From NCBI GenBank assembly GCA_017983635.1, contig JAGOBA010000006.1, positions 1 through 60,477 on the forward strand: DNA of 60,477 nt. The letters are read 5' to 3'. The stretch's first letter is position 1; each line of letters opens with the position of its first letter. Position numbers and translations under genes: made by a program. This DNA comes from Alphaproteobacteria bacterium (GTDB lineage Bacteria; Pseudomonadota; Alphaproteobacteria; Micropepsales; Micropepsaceae). Below the pieces are notes generated by a model. The model was given only the letters and a program-made list of their open reading frames with translations. It was not told where the DNA came from and did not search any database. Shown piece by piece: positions 16,508 to 26,254 of the stretch.

Positions 16508-18415
16508 ATGCGCTTCACCCCGCGGTTTGTTGAGGAGCTTCGTGACCGGGTTCGCGTGACGGATGTCGTCGGGCGGAAGGTGAAGCTCGTTCGGCGGGGG
16601 CGGAACTACCTTGGGCTGTGTCCGTTCCACAACGAGAAGACGCCGTCGTTTTCGGTGAATGCGGAGAAGGGGTTTTATCATTGCTTCGGCTGCGGGGTGC
16701 ATGGAGACATCATCTCGTTCGCGATGGAGACCGAGGGGCTTTCGTTTCCGGAGGCGATTGAGAAGCTCGCCTCCGAAGCCGGCATGGAATTGCCGGCGCG
16801 CGATGCGAAAGACGACGAGCGCGAGAAGGCGCGGCGCTCGCTGACCGACGTTATGGAATTGGCGGCGGCGTTTTTCCAAGCGGAGCTGAAGGGCGCGCGC
16901 GGGGCGAAGGCGCGGGCTTATCTCGACGGACGGCAACTGACGGGGCCTGCGGTCGAGCCGTTCCGGTTGGGGTTTGCGCCGGACTCGCGCTCCGCTCTGA
17001 AAGAGCATCTGGCGGGCAAAGGCGTCAGCATCGAGGACATGGTCGAGGCCGGTCTTCTGGTGACGCCGGACGACGGCGGCGCGCCATACGATCGCTTTCG
17101 CGGGCGGGTGATCTTTCCGATTGTCGATACGCGCGGGCGGGTCATTGCGTTCGGCGGGCGGACGCTCGATCCGGATGGGAAGCCGAAGTATCTGAACTCG
17201 CCGGAGACGCCGCTCTTCAAGAAGAGCACGGTGTTGTTCAACATGGGCGCGGCGCGCAAGGCGGCGTCGCAGGGTGCGATGCTGATCGCGGTCGAAGGTT
17301 ATGTCGACGTGATCGCGCTGGTCGCGGCGGGGTTCGAGGGCGCGGTGGCGCCGCTCGGCACGGCGCTCACCGAAGAACACCTGCAGATGATGTGGCGGAT
17401 TGCGCCGGAGCCGGTGCTTTGCTTCGATGGCGATGCGGCGGGCATCAAGGCGGCGCAGCGCGGGATCGATCTGGCGCTGCCGTTGCTGGAGCCTGGGCAG
17501 TCGCTGCGCTTTGCGTTGCTGCCGGGCGGACAAGACCCGGACGATCTGATCCGCGCGAAGGGTTCGGCCGCGATGCAAGCGGTGCTGAACGAGGCGGTGG
17601 GTTTGGCCGACATGCTTTGGCGGCGGGAGATCGCCGACGCCGACCTCGCCACGCCGGAACGCCGCGCGGGGGCCGAGCAGGGGCTGATGAAGCTGATCGA
17701 AGAGATCCGCGAGCCGAAGGTGCGCGAGCACTACCGCACGATGATGCGCGAGAAGTTGCGGGCTTTGTTTTCGCCGGCGGGTGAGCCGCGGGGCCAAGGA
17801 GCTTCCGGGCGGCGGGAGCCGTGGACGCCGCGCTTTCAACGGGGACCGTTCAAGCAAGAGCGGCCCGGCGCCCGGCCCACCTGGACCCCCCCAGTATCGG
17901 ACGCGGTGCGGCGTTCCGCAGCAGGGCGTGGGCAGGCGGCCATGAGTGCCATTACGGCTGAGGCGCTAATCCTGGCCGCTTTGGTGCACCCGTCGCTTTT
18001 GGAAGAGTTCTCGGAGGCCTATGCAAATCTGCCGATTTCCGAGGCAAAACTTGACAATATCAGGCGTGAACTTCTACATGCCGCGTCTTTGGGACAATCC
18101 CTTGACAGTCAAGGCTTACGCGACCACCTCAGGCAAAGGGGGCTCGGGGACGTTTGCGAGCAGTTGGAGCGGCGGCCGATGCTCAAATCGATGGCCATGA
18201 CGCGGCGCGAGACGCCCCAGGTGATCGTGCTGCGCGACTTTCAACACGTGCTCGCGCGTCATCGCAAACTGACCGAGCTTGAAGCCGAGCATGCGCAGAT
18301 CGCCGAAGCGTTGAAGCGCGACACGACCGAGGAAAACATGGCCCGGCTGCGCGCGATCGCCAATGAGATGAATTCCGTGGCCGGGGCAGAGGCTGGACCG
18401 CCTGATGCCTTCTAA
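16508..18415 (+). CDS. dnaG: DNA primase
   Basis: DnaG makes RNA primers at the replication fork. The 635-residue product has the N-terminal zinc ribbon ([11 protein letters not shown]...YHCFGC, residues about 39-63), the catalytic core ('[10 protein letters not shown]', TOPRIM '[13 protein letters not shown]' and '[12 protein letters not shown]'), and a C-terminal DnaB-interaction domain after a Pro/Arg-rich linker around residue 430-470. The ATG at 16508 follows a purine-rich stretch. It lies directly after the palindromic element and its end overlaps the possible earliest start of rpoD, a standard macromolecular-synthesis arrangement. Confidence 0.97.
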   Translation: MRFTPRFVEELRDRVRVTDVVGRKVKLVRRGRNYLGLCPFHNEKTPSFSVNAEKGFYHCFGCGVHGDIISFAMETEGLSFPEAIEKLASEAGMELPARDAKDDEREKARRSLTDVMELAAAFFQAELKGARGAKARAYLDGRQLTGPAVEPFRLGFAPDSRSALKEHLAGKGVSIEDMVEAGLLVTPDDGGAPYDRFRGRVIFPIVDTRGRVIAFGGRTLDPDGKPKYLNSPETPLFKKSTVLFNMGAARKAASQGAMLIAVEGYVDVIALVAAGFEGAVAPLGTALTEEHLQMMWRIAPEPVLCFDGDAAGIKAAQRGIDLALPLLEPGQSLRFALLPGGQDPDDLIRAKGSAAMQAVLNEAVGLADMLWRREIADADLATPERRAGAEQGLMKLIEEIREPKVREHYRTMMREKLRALFSPAGEPRGQGASGRREPWTPRFQRGPFKQERPGARPTWTPPVSDAVRRSAAGRGQAAMSAITAEALILAALVHPSLLEEFSEAYANLPISEAKLDNIRRELLHAASLGQSLDSQGLRDHLRQRGLGDVCEQLERRPMLKSMAMTRRETPQVIVLRDFQHVLARHRKLTELEAEHAQIAEALKRDTTEENMARLRAIANEMNSVAGAEAGPPDAF

Positions 18416-18512
18416 AGACAGACGCGGCGGCAAAGCGAAAGCAACCCGTCCGATGTGGCCCTTTAGCCTGTTCATGCCGAGCCGAACCGACGCCGTGACG
18501 ACGAAGAAGAAG

Positions 18513-20894
18513 ATGCCAGACCGCAAAGCCGCGACCACCAAAGAGAAGCCAAGCGCCAAAGCCGACAAGAAACCCGCGGGTAAAACTGCGGCGAAGGCGC
18601 CTGCGAAGCCCGAGGTCAAGAAGCCTCAGGATCTGAAGTCGATCCTGAAGGCGATGGTCAAGCCTTTGCCGCCGCCGAAGCCGAAACCAGCGAAGGTAAC
18701 AGCTACCCCCGATGCGACCGGCACCGCAAAATCCCCGCAATCGAACTCACCCGGACAAGCAATGACAAAAACAACGACGACCGCCGCCAAGGCGTCGCAG
18801 CGACCTCTCGTCCAGCAGGGTAAGCCTGCGGCGAAGGGGAAGAACGACGGTGAGGGGCAGCAAGGTCAGAGCGAAGAGCGCGGCGATCCGCTGCTCGATC
18901 TGACCGATGCCGCGGTCAAGAAGATGATCGCGCGCGCCAAGCAACGCGGCTTCATCACGCTCGACGAGCTGAACAAGGTGATGCCGTCGGAGCAGGTGTC
19001 GTCGGAGCAGATCGAAGACACGATGGCGATGCTCAGCGACATGGGCATCAACGTCGTCGAGACGGAAGAGAAGGAAGAAGAGGGTGAGGGCGGCGCCGTC
19101 GCGATGGCGCAGGAAGAATCCGCCGTCACGAAGGTCGAGACCGAAGCGGTCGAGCGGACCGACGATCCGGTGCGCATGTACTTGCGCGAGATGGGCTCGG
19201 TCGAGCTGCTGTCGCGCGAAGGCGAAATCGCGATCGCAAAGCGCATCGAGGCCGGCCGCGAGTTGATGATCGGCGCGCTCTGCGAAAGCCCGCTGACGTT
19301 CGAAGCGATCATGGTGTGGCGCGACGAGCTGAACGAAGGCAAGATTCTGCTGCGCGACATTATCGATCTGGAAGCCACCTATGGCGGTGGGCCGGAAGCG
19401 AAGGCGATGGCGGCCGAAGGCGGGATCGTGGTGCCGCCGGAGTTTGCGGGTGCCGCACCCGGCGCGCCGCCGATGCCGAAGCCGTTCGTGCCGCCGAAGC
19501 CCGTGTTGCGGGTTGTGCCGCCGCCGGCGCCGAAGCCTGTGGTGCAGCGAGTTGATCCGGACGACATCACCGCCGTCGAAGCGCCGACGCGCGTCGAAGA
19601 AGACACGGGTGAGGACGACGAGGGCAGCCTCTCGCTTGCCGCGATGGAAGCGGCGTTGAAGCCGAAGATCCTGGAGACGTTCGACGAGATCGCGAACCGC
19701 TATAAGAAGCTCGGCAAGCTGCAGGACGCCGAGGTTGAGGCGCATCTGTCGTCGGAAGAACTTTCGACGAGCCAAGACCGACGCTTCAAGAAGCTGAAGA
19801 ACGAGACGGTCGAGCACGTGAAGAGCCTGCGGTTGAACAACAACCGCATCGAGTCGCTCGTCGAGCAGATGTACTCGATCAACAAGCGCATGGTGATGAT
19901 CGAGTCGCGCCTGCTGCGTTTGGCGGAGTCGCACGGTGTCGCGCGCGAAGACTTCTTGAAGGAATACGAGGGCGAGGAACTCGATCCGAACTGGATCCGC
20001 CGCGTCGGTCGCTTGACGCGCCGGGGCTGGAAGGAATTCGCCTCGGACGAGCGCGACCGTGCGCGCGATCTGCGGATGGAAATTCAGACGCTGGCGCAGG
20101 AAATGCGTCAGCCGATCACCGAGTTCAAGCGCATCGTGCGCACGGTGCAGAAGGGCGAGCGCGAAGCGCGCCAGGCGAAGAAGGAGATGGTCGAGGCGAA
20201 CTTGCGCCTCGTGATTTCGATCGCCAAGAAGTACACGAACCGCGGCCTGCAGTTCCTGGATCTCATTCAGGAAGGCAATATCGGACTCATGAAGGCGGTC
20301 GATAAGTTCGAGTACCGGCGCGGCTATAAGTTCTCGACCTATGCGACGTGGTGGATCAGGCAGGCGATCACGCGTTCGATCGCCGATCAGGCGCGCACGA
20401 TTCGCATTCCGGTCCACATGATCGAGACGATCAACAAACTGGTGCGCACCTCGCGCCAGATGCTGCACGAGATCGGCCGCGAGCCGACGCCGGAAGAACT
20501 CGCCGAGAAACTGGCGATGCCCCTCGAGAAGGTGCGCAAGGTGTTGAAGATTGCGAAGGAGCCGATCTCCCTCGAAACGCCGATCGGCGACGAGGAAGAT
20601 TCGCATCTTGGCGATTTCATCCCGGACACGAACGCGGTGCTGCCGATCGATGCGGCGATCCAGTCGAACCTGCGCGAGACCACGACGCGAGTGTTGGCGA
20701 GCCTCACCCCGCGCGAAGAGCGCGTGCTGCGCATGCGCTTCGGTATCGGCATGAACACCGACCACACCTTGGAAGAGGTGGGCCAGCAGTTCTCGGTGAC
20801 CCGCGAACGTATCCGCCAGATCGAAGCGAAGGCGCTCAGGAAGCTGAAGCACCCGAGCCGGTCAAGGAAGCTGCGTAGTTTCTTGGATAACTAG
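18513..20894 (+). CDS. rpoD: RNA polymerase primary sigma factor (sigma-70)
   Basis: RpoD directs RNA polymerase to housekeeping promoters. The product shows region 1.1 ('[20 protein letters not shown]'), region 1.2 ('[20 protein letters not shown]'), a long non-conserved region with a Pro-rich insert, and the classic regions 2-4: '[20 protein letters not shown]', '[17 protein letters not shown]', '[20 protein letters not shown]'. The start is uncertain. ATG at 18513 gives 793 residues; ATG at 18405 (overlapping dnaG), GTG at 18495 and ATG at 18762 are alternatives. The extra N-terminal stretch before region 1.1 is a low-complexity Lys/Ala/Pro tail of about 130 residues, which is long for RpoD. 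Confidence 0.95.
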   Translation: MPDRKAATTKEKPSAKADKKPAGKTAAKAPAKPEVKKPQDLKSILKAMVKPLPPPKPKPAKVTATPDATGTAKSPQSNSPGQAMTKTTTTAAKASQRPLVQQGKPAAKGKNDGEGQQGQSEERGDPLLDLTDAAVKKMIARAKQRGFITLDELNKVMPSEQVSSEQIEDTMAMLSDMGINVVETEEKEEEGEGGAVAMAQEESAVTKVETEAVERTDDPVRMYLREMGSVELLSREGEIAIAKRIEAGRELMIGALCESPLTFEAIMVWRDELNEGKILLRDIIDLEATYGGGPEAKAMAAEGGIVVPPEFAGAAPGAPPMPKPFVPPKPVLRVVPPPAPKPVVQRVDPDDITAVEAPTRVEEDTGEDDEGSLSLAAMEAALKPKILETFDEIANRYKKLGKLQDAEVEAHLSSEELSTSQDRRFKKLKNETVEHVKSLRLNNNRIESLVEQMYSINKRMVMIESRLLRLAESHGVAREDFLKEYEGEELDPNWIRRVGRLTRRGWKEFASDERDRARDLRMEIQTLAQEMRQPITEFKRIVRTVQKGEREARQAKKEMVEANLRLVISIAKKYTNRGLQFLDLIQEGNIGLMKAVDKFEYRRGYKFSTYATWWIRQAITRSIADQARTIRIPVHMIETINKLVRTSRQMLHEIGREPTPEELAEKLAMPLEKVRKVLKIAKEPISLETPIGDEEDSHLGDFIPDTNAVLPIDAAIQSNLRETTTRVLASLTPREERVLRMRFGIGMNTDHTLEEVGQQFSVTRERIRQIEAKALRKLKHPSRSRKLRSFLDN

Positions 20895-20909
20895 CGGAAG
20901 CCGCCAGCG

Positions 20910-21179
20910 ATGCCGACCATCGCAGTGTTCTACGGCATCACCATCCGCATGTACTTCAACGACCATGATCCCGCGCATTTCCATGCGCGCTATGGGCGTT
21001 CAAACGTTATTGTTCGTATCAGTGATGGGCAGATTATCCGAGGCGAACTGCCGCCGGTCGCCACTCGAATTGTTACCGAGTGGGCCTTGTCGCGGAGGGT
21101 CGAATTGGTAGAAAATTGGCGGCGGGCGCGTGCCCAGGAACAGCTAGAGAGGATAGCAGGACCTGATGGAGCCGGATGA
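20910..21179 (+). CDS. DUF4160 domain protein
   Basis: The 89-residue protein has the DUF4160 signature: 'FYGITIRMYFNDHDPAHFHARY' followed by 'IRGELPPVATRIVTEWALSRR'. The His-rich 'DHDPAHFHARY' segment is the hallmark. It overlaps the following DUF2442 gene by 14 bases. DUF4160 and DUF2442 genes often occur as an adjacent pair and are suspected to form a toxin-antitoxin-like module, but I know of no biochemical proof. It lies 15 bases after rpoD and could share its transcript. Confidence 0.85.
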   Translation: MPTIAVFYGITIRMYFNDHDPAHFHARYGRSNVIVRISDGQIIRGELPPVATRIVTEWALSRRVELVENWRRARAQEQLERIAGPDGAG

Positions 21180-21456
21180 TCTTCCGATGGTCGATGTCGT
21201 CAAATTGCGTCCCGTAGCGGGCGCACGGCTGTGGTTGCGCTTTTCAGACAGCGCCGAAGGTGAGGCAGATATCGCTCCTATCATCGCGCAGGGCGGACCG
21301 ATGGTTCAACCGCTGGCCGACCCCAGCTTCTTCGCGCGCGTGTTCATCGAGATGGGCGCGCCGACATGGCCGAACGGTTTCGATCTCGATGCTATCAATC
21401 TCTACATGCAGATGGACAAAGCCGGTCGATTGAAGAAACCCGTGTCTGCGAAGTGA
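21166..21456 (+). CDS. DUF2442 domain protein
   Basis: The 96-residue protein matches DUF2442: 'VVKLRPVAGARLWLRFSDSAEGEADIAP' and, near the C terminus, 'WPNGFDLDAINLYMQM'. It is the usual partner of the preceding DUF4160 protein, with overlapping reading frames indicating co-translation. Function unknown. A second in-frame ATG at 21187 is a possible start. It converges with the MFS transporter gene, whose end is only 3 bases away. Confidence 0.83.
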   Translation: MEPDDLPMVDVVKLRPVAGARLWLRFSDSAEGEADIAPIIAQGGPMVQPLADPSFFARVFIEMGAPTWPNGFDLDAINLYMQMDKAGRLKKPVSAK

Positions 21457-21459
21457 ATC

Positions 21460-22887
21460 TCAGGGCGAGGTTGCCGGTGCCGGAGAGTTTCGTCTCGCGA
21501 TCTGTGCTCTGAGGCGCTTTTGGCGTTCTTCGGTTACGGGGTAGCGCCAGAGGAGCGGCACCGCGGCGAGTGCGACGAAGGCGGGGATGATCGAGTAGAA
21601 CGCCGCCAGCGCAAAGATCGAATCGGCCGTGTTCGTGCAGGTCGCGGCTTCGCGGACGAGGGCTGGGGAGGCGCAGGTGGGGTCGAAGGCGAAGTAGCCG
21701 GCGCCTGCTGTGGCGAGCGCGGTGCCGATGCCGGCGGCGCCTTTCAAGACCATGCCCCACATCGCGAAGTAGAGGCCGGTACGCTGTTCGCCGGTTCTGA
21801 GCGTGTCGATGTCGATCACGTCGGCGGCCATGGACGCGGGGATGAAGTAGAGCGCGCCGACGGCGGAGCCCTTGAGCATCATCAGCGCGAAGAAGAGCCA
21901 GAATTGATCGGCGGCGACGAAGGGGATCGGCGCGCTCCAGAGCGAGAGCCAGAAGATCGCCATCGCGGTCGCCTTGTGCTTGCCGAGGCGCTTGGAGATC
22001 GCGAGCCAGATCGGGATGCCGGCAACGCTGGCCAGGTAGTAGAACATCACGAAGATCGGGAAGAGCTTCGGCTGGCCCATCGCGTGGGTGACGAAGAGCA
22101 GCGAGAGGGCGGCCGTCATCGAGGTGGTGGTGATGAGGAACAGGCCGACCCAAACCAGGCGCATGAACGGGCCGTTGCGGCCGATGATCCTGAGGCCGCG
22201 GGCCCAGGTGATCTCCGGCCGCGGCTTGGCGTCGACGGCCGTTTCGCCCACGCGCCAGAGGGCGGGGATGAACAGCAACGGCAGCGAGATCGCACAGGCC
22301 ACCGCGATCGCGAAGACCCAATCGGCGAGCTTCGAGAAGCCGTACATCGTCATCACGACGGGAATCGCCAACACGAGGATCAGGCCTAAGAAGCCGTAGC
22401 TCTCGCGAAAGCCGGTGACGAGCGAGCGTTCGCGGTAGTTCGTGGACAGGTCCGCGCCCCAGGCCTTGTAGGGCAGGTCGATGAACGTGTTCGAGAGATA
22501 ATAGAGGATCAGAATCGCGCTGAGGTAGATCAGGCCCCAGGTCTGGCCGGCTTCGAAGACAGCGGCCGGCGGCACGAAGAGCAACCACACCGTCGCCACC
22601 ATCAATGGGATGCCGGCCAGAATCCACGGCTTGCGGCGGCCCCAGCTGGTGTTGTTGCGGTCGCTCAAGATGCCGACCACGGGATCGGTAAAGACGTCGG
22701 TGAGGCGCGAGAGCAGGATAACGAGGCCGATCGCGCCCAGGCTTAGCCCTAAGTTCTGCGAATAGAACCCGGTGACGTAGACGGCCGTCGGCAAGTGCAC
22801 GATCGAGAGCGCCACATTGGGAAGGCTGTAGAGGTGCAGCGCCGTGTTTGAGACGTGGCGCGTTTCCGGCGCGTGGCGCTGCTGCAT
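21460..22887 (-). CDS. MFS transporter, GPH (glycoside-pentoside-hexuronide:cation) family
   Basis: The 475-residue protein has about 12 hydrophobic segments and the MFS_2/GPH landmarks near the N terminus: 'YSLPNVALSIVHLPTAVYVT', 'RLTDVFTDPVVGILSDRNNT' and 'WGRRKPWILAG'. This family imports sugars or glycosides with Na+ or H+. No sugar-catabolic gene is adjacent, so the substrate is open. Upstream, about 175 bases separate it from the divergent small gene at 23064. Confidence 0.88.
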   Translation of the reverse strand: MQQRHAPETRHVSNTALHLYSLPNVALSIVHLPTAVYVTGFYSQNLGLSLGAIGLVILLSRLTDVFTDPVVGILSDRNNTSWGRRKPWILAGIPLMVATVWLLFVPPAAVFEAGQTWGLIYLSAILILYYLSNTFIDLPYKAWGADLSTNYRERSLVTGFRESYGFLGLILVLAIPVVMTMYGFSKLADWVFAIAVACAISLPLLFIPALWRVGETAVDAKPRPEITWARGLRIIGRNGPFMRLVWVGLFLITTTSMTAALSLLFVTHAMGQPKLFPIFVMFYYLASVAGIPIWLAISKRLGKHKATAMAIFWLSLWSAPIPFVAADQFWLFFALMMLKGSAVGALYFIPASMAADVIDIDTLRTGEQRTGLYFAMWGMVLKGAAGIGTALATAGAGYFAFDPTCASPALVREAATCTNTADSIFALAAFYSIIPAFVALAAVPLLWRYPVTEERQKRLRAQIARRNSPAPATSP

Positions 22888-23063
22888 GCCCTAAGGCCTC
22901 CCGATGGCGTTTCCGCGGCGCCCGTTGGGTCGGCGCTCTTCTAGCGAACTGCAAACTATGGGGCGCGGCAGGCAAACGGCAAGGGTCTTGCGTGCTTTGA
23001 CCTGGGTCAACGTCCTGCCACCGGGTGTCGGTGAAAGGTTCGGCATTGGGTTGGAGGCGACGG

Positions 23064-23279
23064 ATGAGTGCTGGTGATATTGCGCGGCGGCATTTTGCGG
23101 CGGCGATTGCGGCCGCGAGGGATGAGATGCAGGACGCCGATGCGGTCGTGCGGACGATGCTATCCTTGGCGATCACTTCGATGTTGGACCGGCGCAGCGT
23201 CGCCGATGTTCGCGCGGAACTGCTGGCGGCGGCGGAGAATGTCGACCCGGACACGGACTACGCTTTCATGCGGCCGTGA
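23064..23279 (+). CDS. Hypothetical 71-residue protein
   Basis: I do not recognise this protein. It begins MSAGDIARRHFAAAIAAARD, is mostly helical in composition and acidic, and has no signal peptide or membrane segment. TTGGAGGCGACGG supplies a strong Shine-Dalgarno ahead of the ATG at 23064. The stop is 2 bases from the end of the convergent 2OG-oxygenase gene. Confidence 0.6.
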   Translation: MSAGDIARRHFAAAIAAARDEMQDADAVVRTMLSLAITSMLDRRSVADVRAELLAAAENVDPDTDYAFMRP

Positions 23280-23281
23280 GC

Positions 23282-23902
23282 CTAAACCCACGCGTAGTTG
23301 AAGCTGACGCTGATGCGGTTTTCGCGCGCTGCGTTGGCGGGAACTTCGTGGCGGAGCCAGCTTTCGAAGAGGATGAGGTGGCCGGGTTTTGGGGTGAGGT
23401 AGATGAAGGGTTGGGCTTCGCGTGGGGCGGACGGCTTCTTTGGTGGGGCGGCCATCATGAACCCTAGGCGCGGGTCTTCGAGTTTTAGGGCGCTCGCGCC
23501 TTTAGGCACCGTCACGTAGTAGGTGCCGCTGATCACGCTGTGCGGGTGGATGTGCGAGGTGTGCACGCCGCCGGGCTTCAGGACGTTGATCCAGATGCTG
23601 TCGAGTGCGAGTTTGCGCTGGCCTAGATCGAAGTGCAGGGCACGGGCGAACGCGCGGACGTGCTTCATCAGGCGGCGGTCGAGGTCGGCGAATTGGGGCG
23701 CGCGCACCGTCAGATCGCTCAGCGACGAATACGAGGTGTAGCCGGCGTAGTTGTGTTCGCGGCACCAGGCTTGGCCGGCACGGTCGTCGCGCGCGATCGA
23801 AAGGCAGGCCGTGCGCAGGTCGCGGTTGAGGCGCGCCGCACCATCGCCGCCGAGGGCGGCGCGGTAGACTTGTGTTGCGAACAGGGTCTCAAGCTCGGCC
23901 AT
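23282..23902 (-). CDS. Putative 2OG-Fe(II) oxygenase (TIGR02466-like)
   Basis: The 206-residue protein has the double-stranded beta-helix oxygenase pattern: 'GGVHTSHIHPHSVISGTYYV' (111-130) with the proximal iron-binding His residues, 'PKPGHLILFESWLRHEVP' with distal His185, and 'ENRISVSFNYAW' with an Arg at about 196 that would bind 2-oxoglutarate. These enzymes hydroxylate a substrate with O2 and 2-oxoglutarate. The substrate is unknown. It lies 53 bases downstream of the acyl carrier protein gene on the same strand and may be the last gene of that operon, acting on a carrier-bound or released product (inference). Confidence 0.8.
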   Translation of the reverse strand: MAELETLFATQVYRAALGGDGAARLNRDLRTACLSIARDDRAGQAWCREHNYAGYTSYSSLSDLTVRAPQFADLDRRLMKHVRAFARALHFDLGQRKLALDSIWINVLKPGGVHTSHIHPHSVISGTYYVTVPKGASALKLEDPRLGFMMAAPPKKPSAPREAQPFIYLTPKPGHLILFESWLRHEVPANAARENRISVSFNYAWV

Positions 23903-23955
23903 GGTCGCATTAGGCCAGAGCTTTAGGCGCCGTCAAAACGGTGCTCGAAATATGG

Positions 23956-24186
23956 CTAACCGTGCTTGGTCAGGACGGCGGCGATGTCGGCGAGGCTTTC
24001 GATGGCGACGGCTTCTTCAGCGTCCAGTGGCTTACCAAGCCGCTCTTCGAGGGCCAGCAGCATGCGGGTGTGGGCGAGGCTGTCCCATTGTTCGAGCATG
24101 CCGATGCGGGCGTCGTCGGGGATCTTGTCGTCGGCAATCGCCAACGCTTCGGCGAGGAGGCGGCGGGCCGTGGTCATTGCGGTCAT
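23956..24186 (-). CDS. Acyl carrier protein
   Basis: This 76-residue, acidic, all-helical protein carries the phosphopantetheine attachment motif W-D-S-L (Ser36 in 'LEQWDSLAHTRMLLALEE'). It is not the fatty-acid synthesis AcpP, which sits with fab genes. The start overlaps the GNAT stop as ATGA; a second ATG three codons on is possible. With the upstream adenylating enzyme and GNAT it forms a three-gene coupled unit in which an acid could be activated, loaded onto the carrier and passed to an acceptor (inference). Confidence 0.85.
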   Translation of the reverse strand: MTAMTTARRLLAEALAIADDKIPDDARIGMLEQWDSLAHTRMLLALEERLGKPLDAEEAVAIESLADIAAVLTKHG

Positions 24187-24761
24187 GCCTTCGCTCCTTT
24201 GCGTGCGCGCCACTCGTCGCGCAACATGCCGAAGTGATATTGGTCGAGCCGGGAGCCGTCGACGACCGACTTGCATTGGCCGCGCAATACGCCTTCGAGC
24301 CTCCAGCCTTGGGCTTTGTAGTTGAAAACGGCCGGGAAGTTGCGGGCGAGCGGCGTGCCGTAGGCTTTCTCGATGCTGCGGCGTTCGAACATTTCGTCGA
24401 GCAGGGCGGCGCGCACTTCGTTGACGACGCCCTTGCCCCAGTAACTCTTGTCGCCGATCACAAGGTTGAAATTCGCGGTCGCGTGGAGAGCACCCACTTC
24501 GATCGCGAAGAAGCCGATGTGCAGCGACATTGCCTTGGTAAAGATGCCGATCATGTAGGCGCGCTGATCGTCGTGGTTGGCGATGTAGCGGGCGAGCTCG
24601 TCCTTCGACATGCGCCGGACGGGTACGTTGAGCGGGTTCATGACCTGCGGATCGGCGGACCAATTGCCCCAGCGCTCCGATGCATCGGCGGGCGTCAAGC
24701 TGCGGACGAGGAAGCGTTCCGTCGCGAGCGAGATCGGGCGGCCTCTCGAGCGTTGCATCAT
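24183..24761 (-). CDS. GNAT-family N-acyltransferase
   Basis: The 192-residue protein is RimJ/RimL-like: 'ATERFLVRSLTPADASERW' at the N terminus, 'YWGKGVVNEVRAALLDEMF' as the acyl-CoA-binding motif region, and 'VFNYKAQGWRLEGVLRGQ' near the end. It transfers an acyl group to an amine. Both flanks overlap: its start uses ATGATG at the end of the AMP-ligase gene and its stop overlaps the ACP start. Such tight packing with a ligase and a carrier protein suggests the donor may be an acyl-ACP and not acetyl-CoA (inference). Confidence 0.82.
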   Translation of the reverse strand: MMQRSRGRPISLATERFLVRSLTPADASERWGNWSADPQVMNPLNVPVRRMSKDELARYIANHDDQRAYMIGIFTKAMSLHIGFFAIEVGALHATANFNLVIGDKSYWGKGVVNEVRAALLDEMFERRSIEKAYGTPLARNFPAVFNYKAQGWRLEGVLRGQCKSVVDGSRLDQYHFGMLRDEWRARKGAKA

Positions 24762-26149
24762 GGCCGTTTGATCAGGACGTTGCGGACGGCGTCGCGGCTG
24801 ACTTTGCCGCGCGATGTCTTTGGGATTTCGTCGACGAAAAACCAGCGTTCGGGCGTTGCTTCGCGGCGAAGGCGTTTCAGGCACCAATCGCGCAGCGAAG
24901 CGGCGTCTTCTCGCGCGCCGGCGTTCAGCCGGATAGCAGCGGCGACGATTTCGCCGCTCACCGCGTCGGGAGCGCCGAAGACGCAGGCTTCGGCGATTGA
25001 CGGGTGGCTGTCGAGCAGCATGTCGATTTCGGCGGGCTGAACTTTGAAGCCCGCACGGTTGATCTCGTCCTTGGCGCGGCCGGTAAGGCGGATGTTGCCG
25101 TCAGCGTCGACTTCGCCCAGATCGCCGGTCGCGTACCAGCCGTCGCGCAAGACGGCTTCGGTCAGATCGGGGCGGTCGAGGTAGCCGCTCATGAGCGTCG
25201 GGGTCTGCACGACGATCTCGCCGGCGCCTGTGGTACGGATGATGCCGTCTTCGCCGCGTACGCCCGCGGTGCCGCCCCATGGCTTGCCGATGAAGCCGTC
25301 GAGCGGGGCGTGCTCGCGGGATGAGGCGCCGCCGACCCAGTTCGCCGTTTCGGTGATGCCGTAGCAGTTCACGACCTCGCAACCGGCCCATTCGGCGATA
25401 CGCGACCATAGCGTCGCCGAGAGCGGTGCGGAGCCGATGTGGACGCGCTTCAAGGTGCCGTTCTTTGGGCGGGGGCTGAGCCGCAGCGCCATCTGCCAGA
25501 GCGATGGCACGGAAGTCATGAACGTGATGCCGTGTTCGTCGATCAGCGGGCCGAGCGACTGAGCGAGCGACAGGCCGCGCGGCACGAGCACGATATCGCC
25601 TCCTGCGGCGAGCGGGGTTAGCGCGTTGCCGATGAGGCCGTGGCCGAAGTGGGTGGGAAGCGTGACAAGCGTTCGGCTCAGCGTCGCGTGGCCGATCTCG
25701 TAGCCGTTCAAGGCCAAGCGTGCGAGCACAGCACGGAAGGGGAGTACGACGCCTTTCGGTGCGCCGGTCGTGCCGGAAGTGAAGAGGATAAGTGCGGGAT
25801 CGTCGAGCGATGCCGTGCGGCGGGGCGGCGTTGCGGTGCGGATGGTCTCGCCGTCTTCGTTTAGGACCAATGAGGGTTTGCAGAAGTTGACAACATTCTC
25901 GCGCTCGGAGGCGGTGAGTGCGGGGTCAAGGCACGCGGCTGCCGCGCCGGTGCTCCAGGTTGCAATTAAGTCCCTGAAGAAGTGCGCGGTGCCACCATGC
26001 GTGATGGCGACGGTGGCACCCGGTCCGGCGCCCGCGGCGGCGAGCGTCTGGGCGCGGGCAGACACGCGTTCAGCCAGCGTTTCAGCCGGCCAGTGGAGCT
26101 TTAGCGTGGTATCGCGAATCGAGCCGAAGCGGGCGATAGGCAGAATCAT
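24758..26149 (-). CDS. AMP-dependent acyl/amino-acid ligase (adenylating enzyme)
   Basis: The 463-residue protein has every ANL-superfamily motif: P-loop 'FTSGTTGAPKGV' (123-134), 'NCYGITET' (261-268), 'YATGDLG' (339-345), 'INRAGFKVQPAEID' (363-376) and the catalytic lysine K449 in 'KTSRGKVSRD'. It activates a carboxylic acid as an acyl-AMP and passes it to CoA or a carrier. It is slightly short for the family. It heads the operon ligase-GNAT-ACP with 4-bp overlaps, so the likely acceptor is the adjacent ACP. The acid substrate cannot be read from sequence. Confidence 0.88.
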   Translation of the reverse strand: MILPIARFGSIRDTTLKLHWPAETLAERVSARAQTLAAAGAGPGATVAITHGGTAHFFRDLIATWSTGAAAACLDPALTASERENVVNFCKPSLVLNEDGETIRTATPPRRTASLDDPALILFTSGTTGAPKGVVLPFRAVLARLALNGYEIGHATLSRTLVTLPTHFGHGLIGNALTPLAAGGDIVLVPRGLSLAQSLGPLIDEHGITFMTSVPSLWQMALRLSPRPKNGTLKRVHIGSAPLSATLWSRIAEWAGCEVVNCYGITETANWVGGASSREHAPLDGFIGKPWGGTAGVRGEDGIIRTTGAGEIVVQTPTLMSGYLDRPDLTEAVLRDGWYATGDLGEVDADGNIRLTGRAKDEINRAGFKVQPAEIDMLLDSHPSIAEACVFGAPDAVSGEIVAAAIRLNAGAREDAASLRDWCLKRLRREATPERWFFVDEIPKTSRGKVSRDAVRNVLIKRP

Positions 26150-26254
26150 GACGCGTTCTTACACCTGATTCCGGGCGCAAAACTACGTCTGGTCGGTTGA
26201 CCGCACCGCCATGGCCATGTTCACTGATGTTCTTCCCTTCGGAAAGGCTTTGTT

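Noticed and set aside
16439..17857. 472-residue minus-strand open reading frame opposite dnaG
   Set aside because: Shadow ORF with Arg/Gln-rich low-complexity composition opposite a complete primase.
18747..20852. 701-residue minus-strand open reading frame opposite rpoD
   Set aside because: Shadow ORF. The plus strand has all sigma-70 regions and the minus translation has no recognisable domain.
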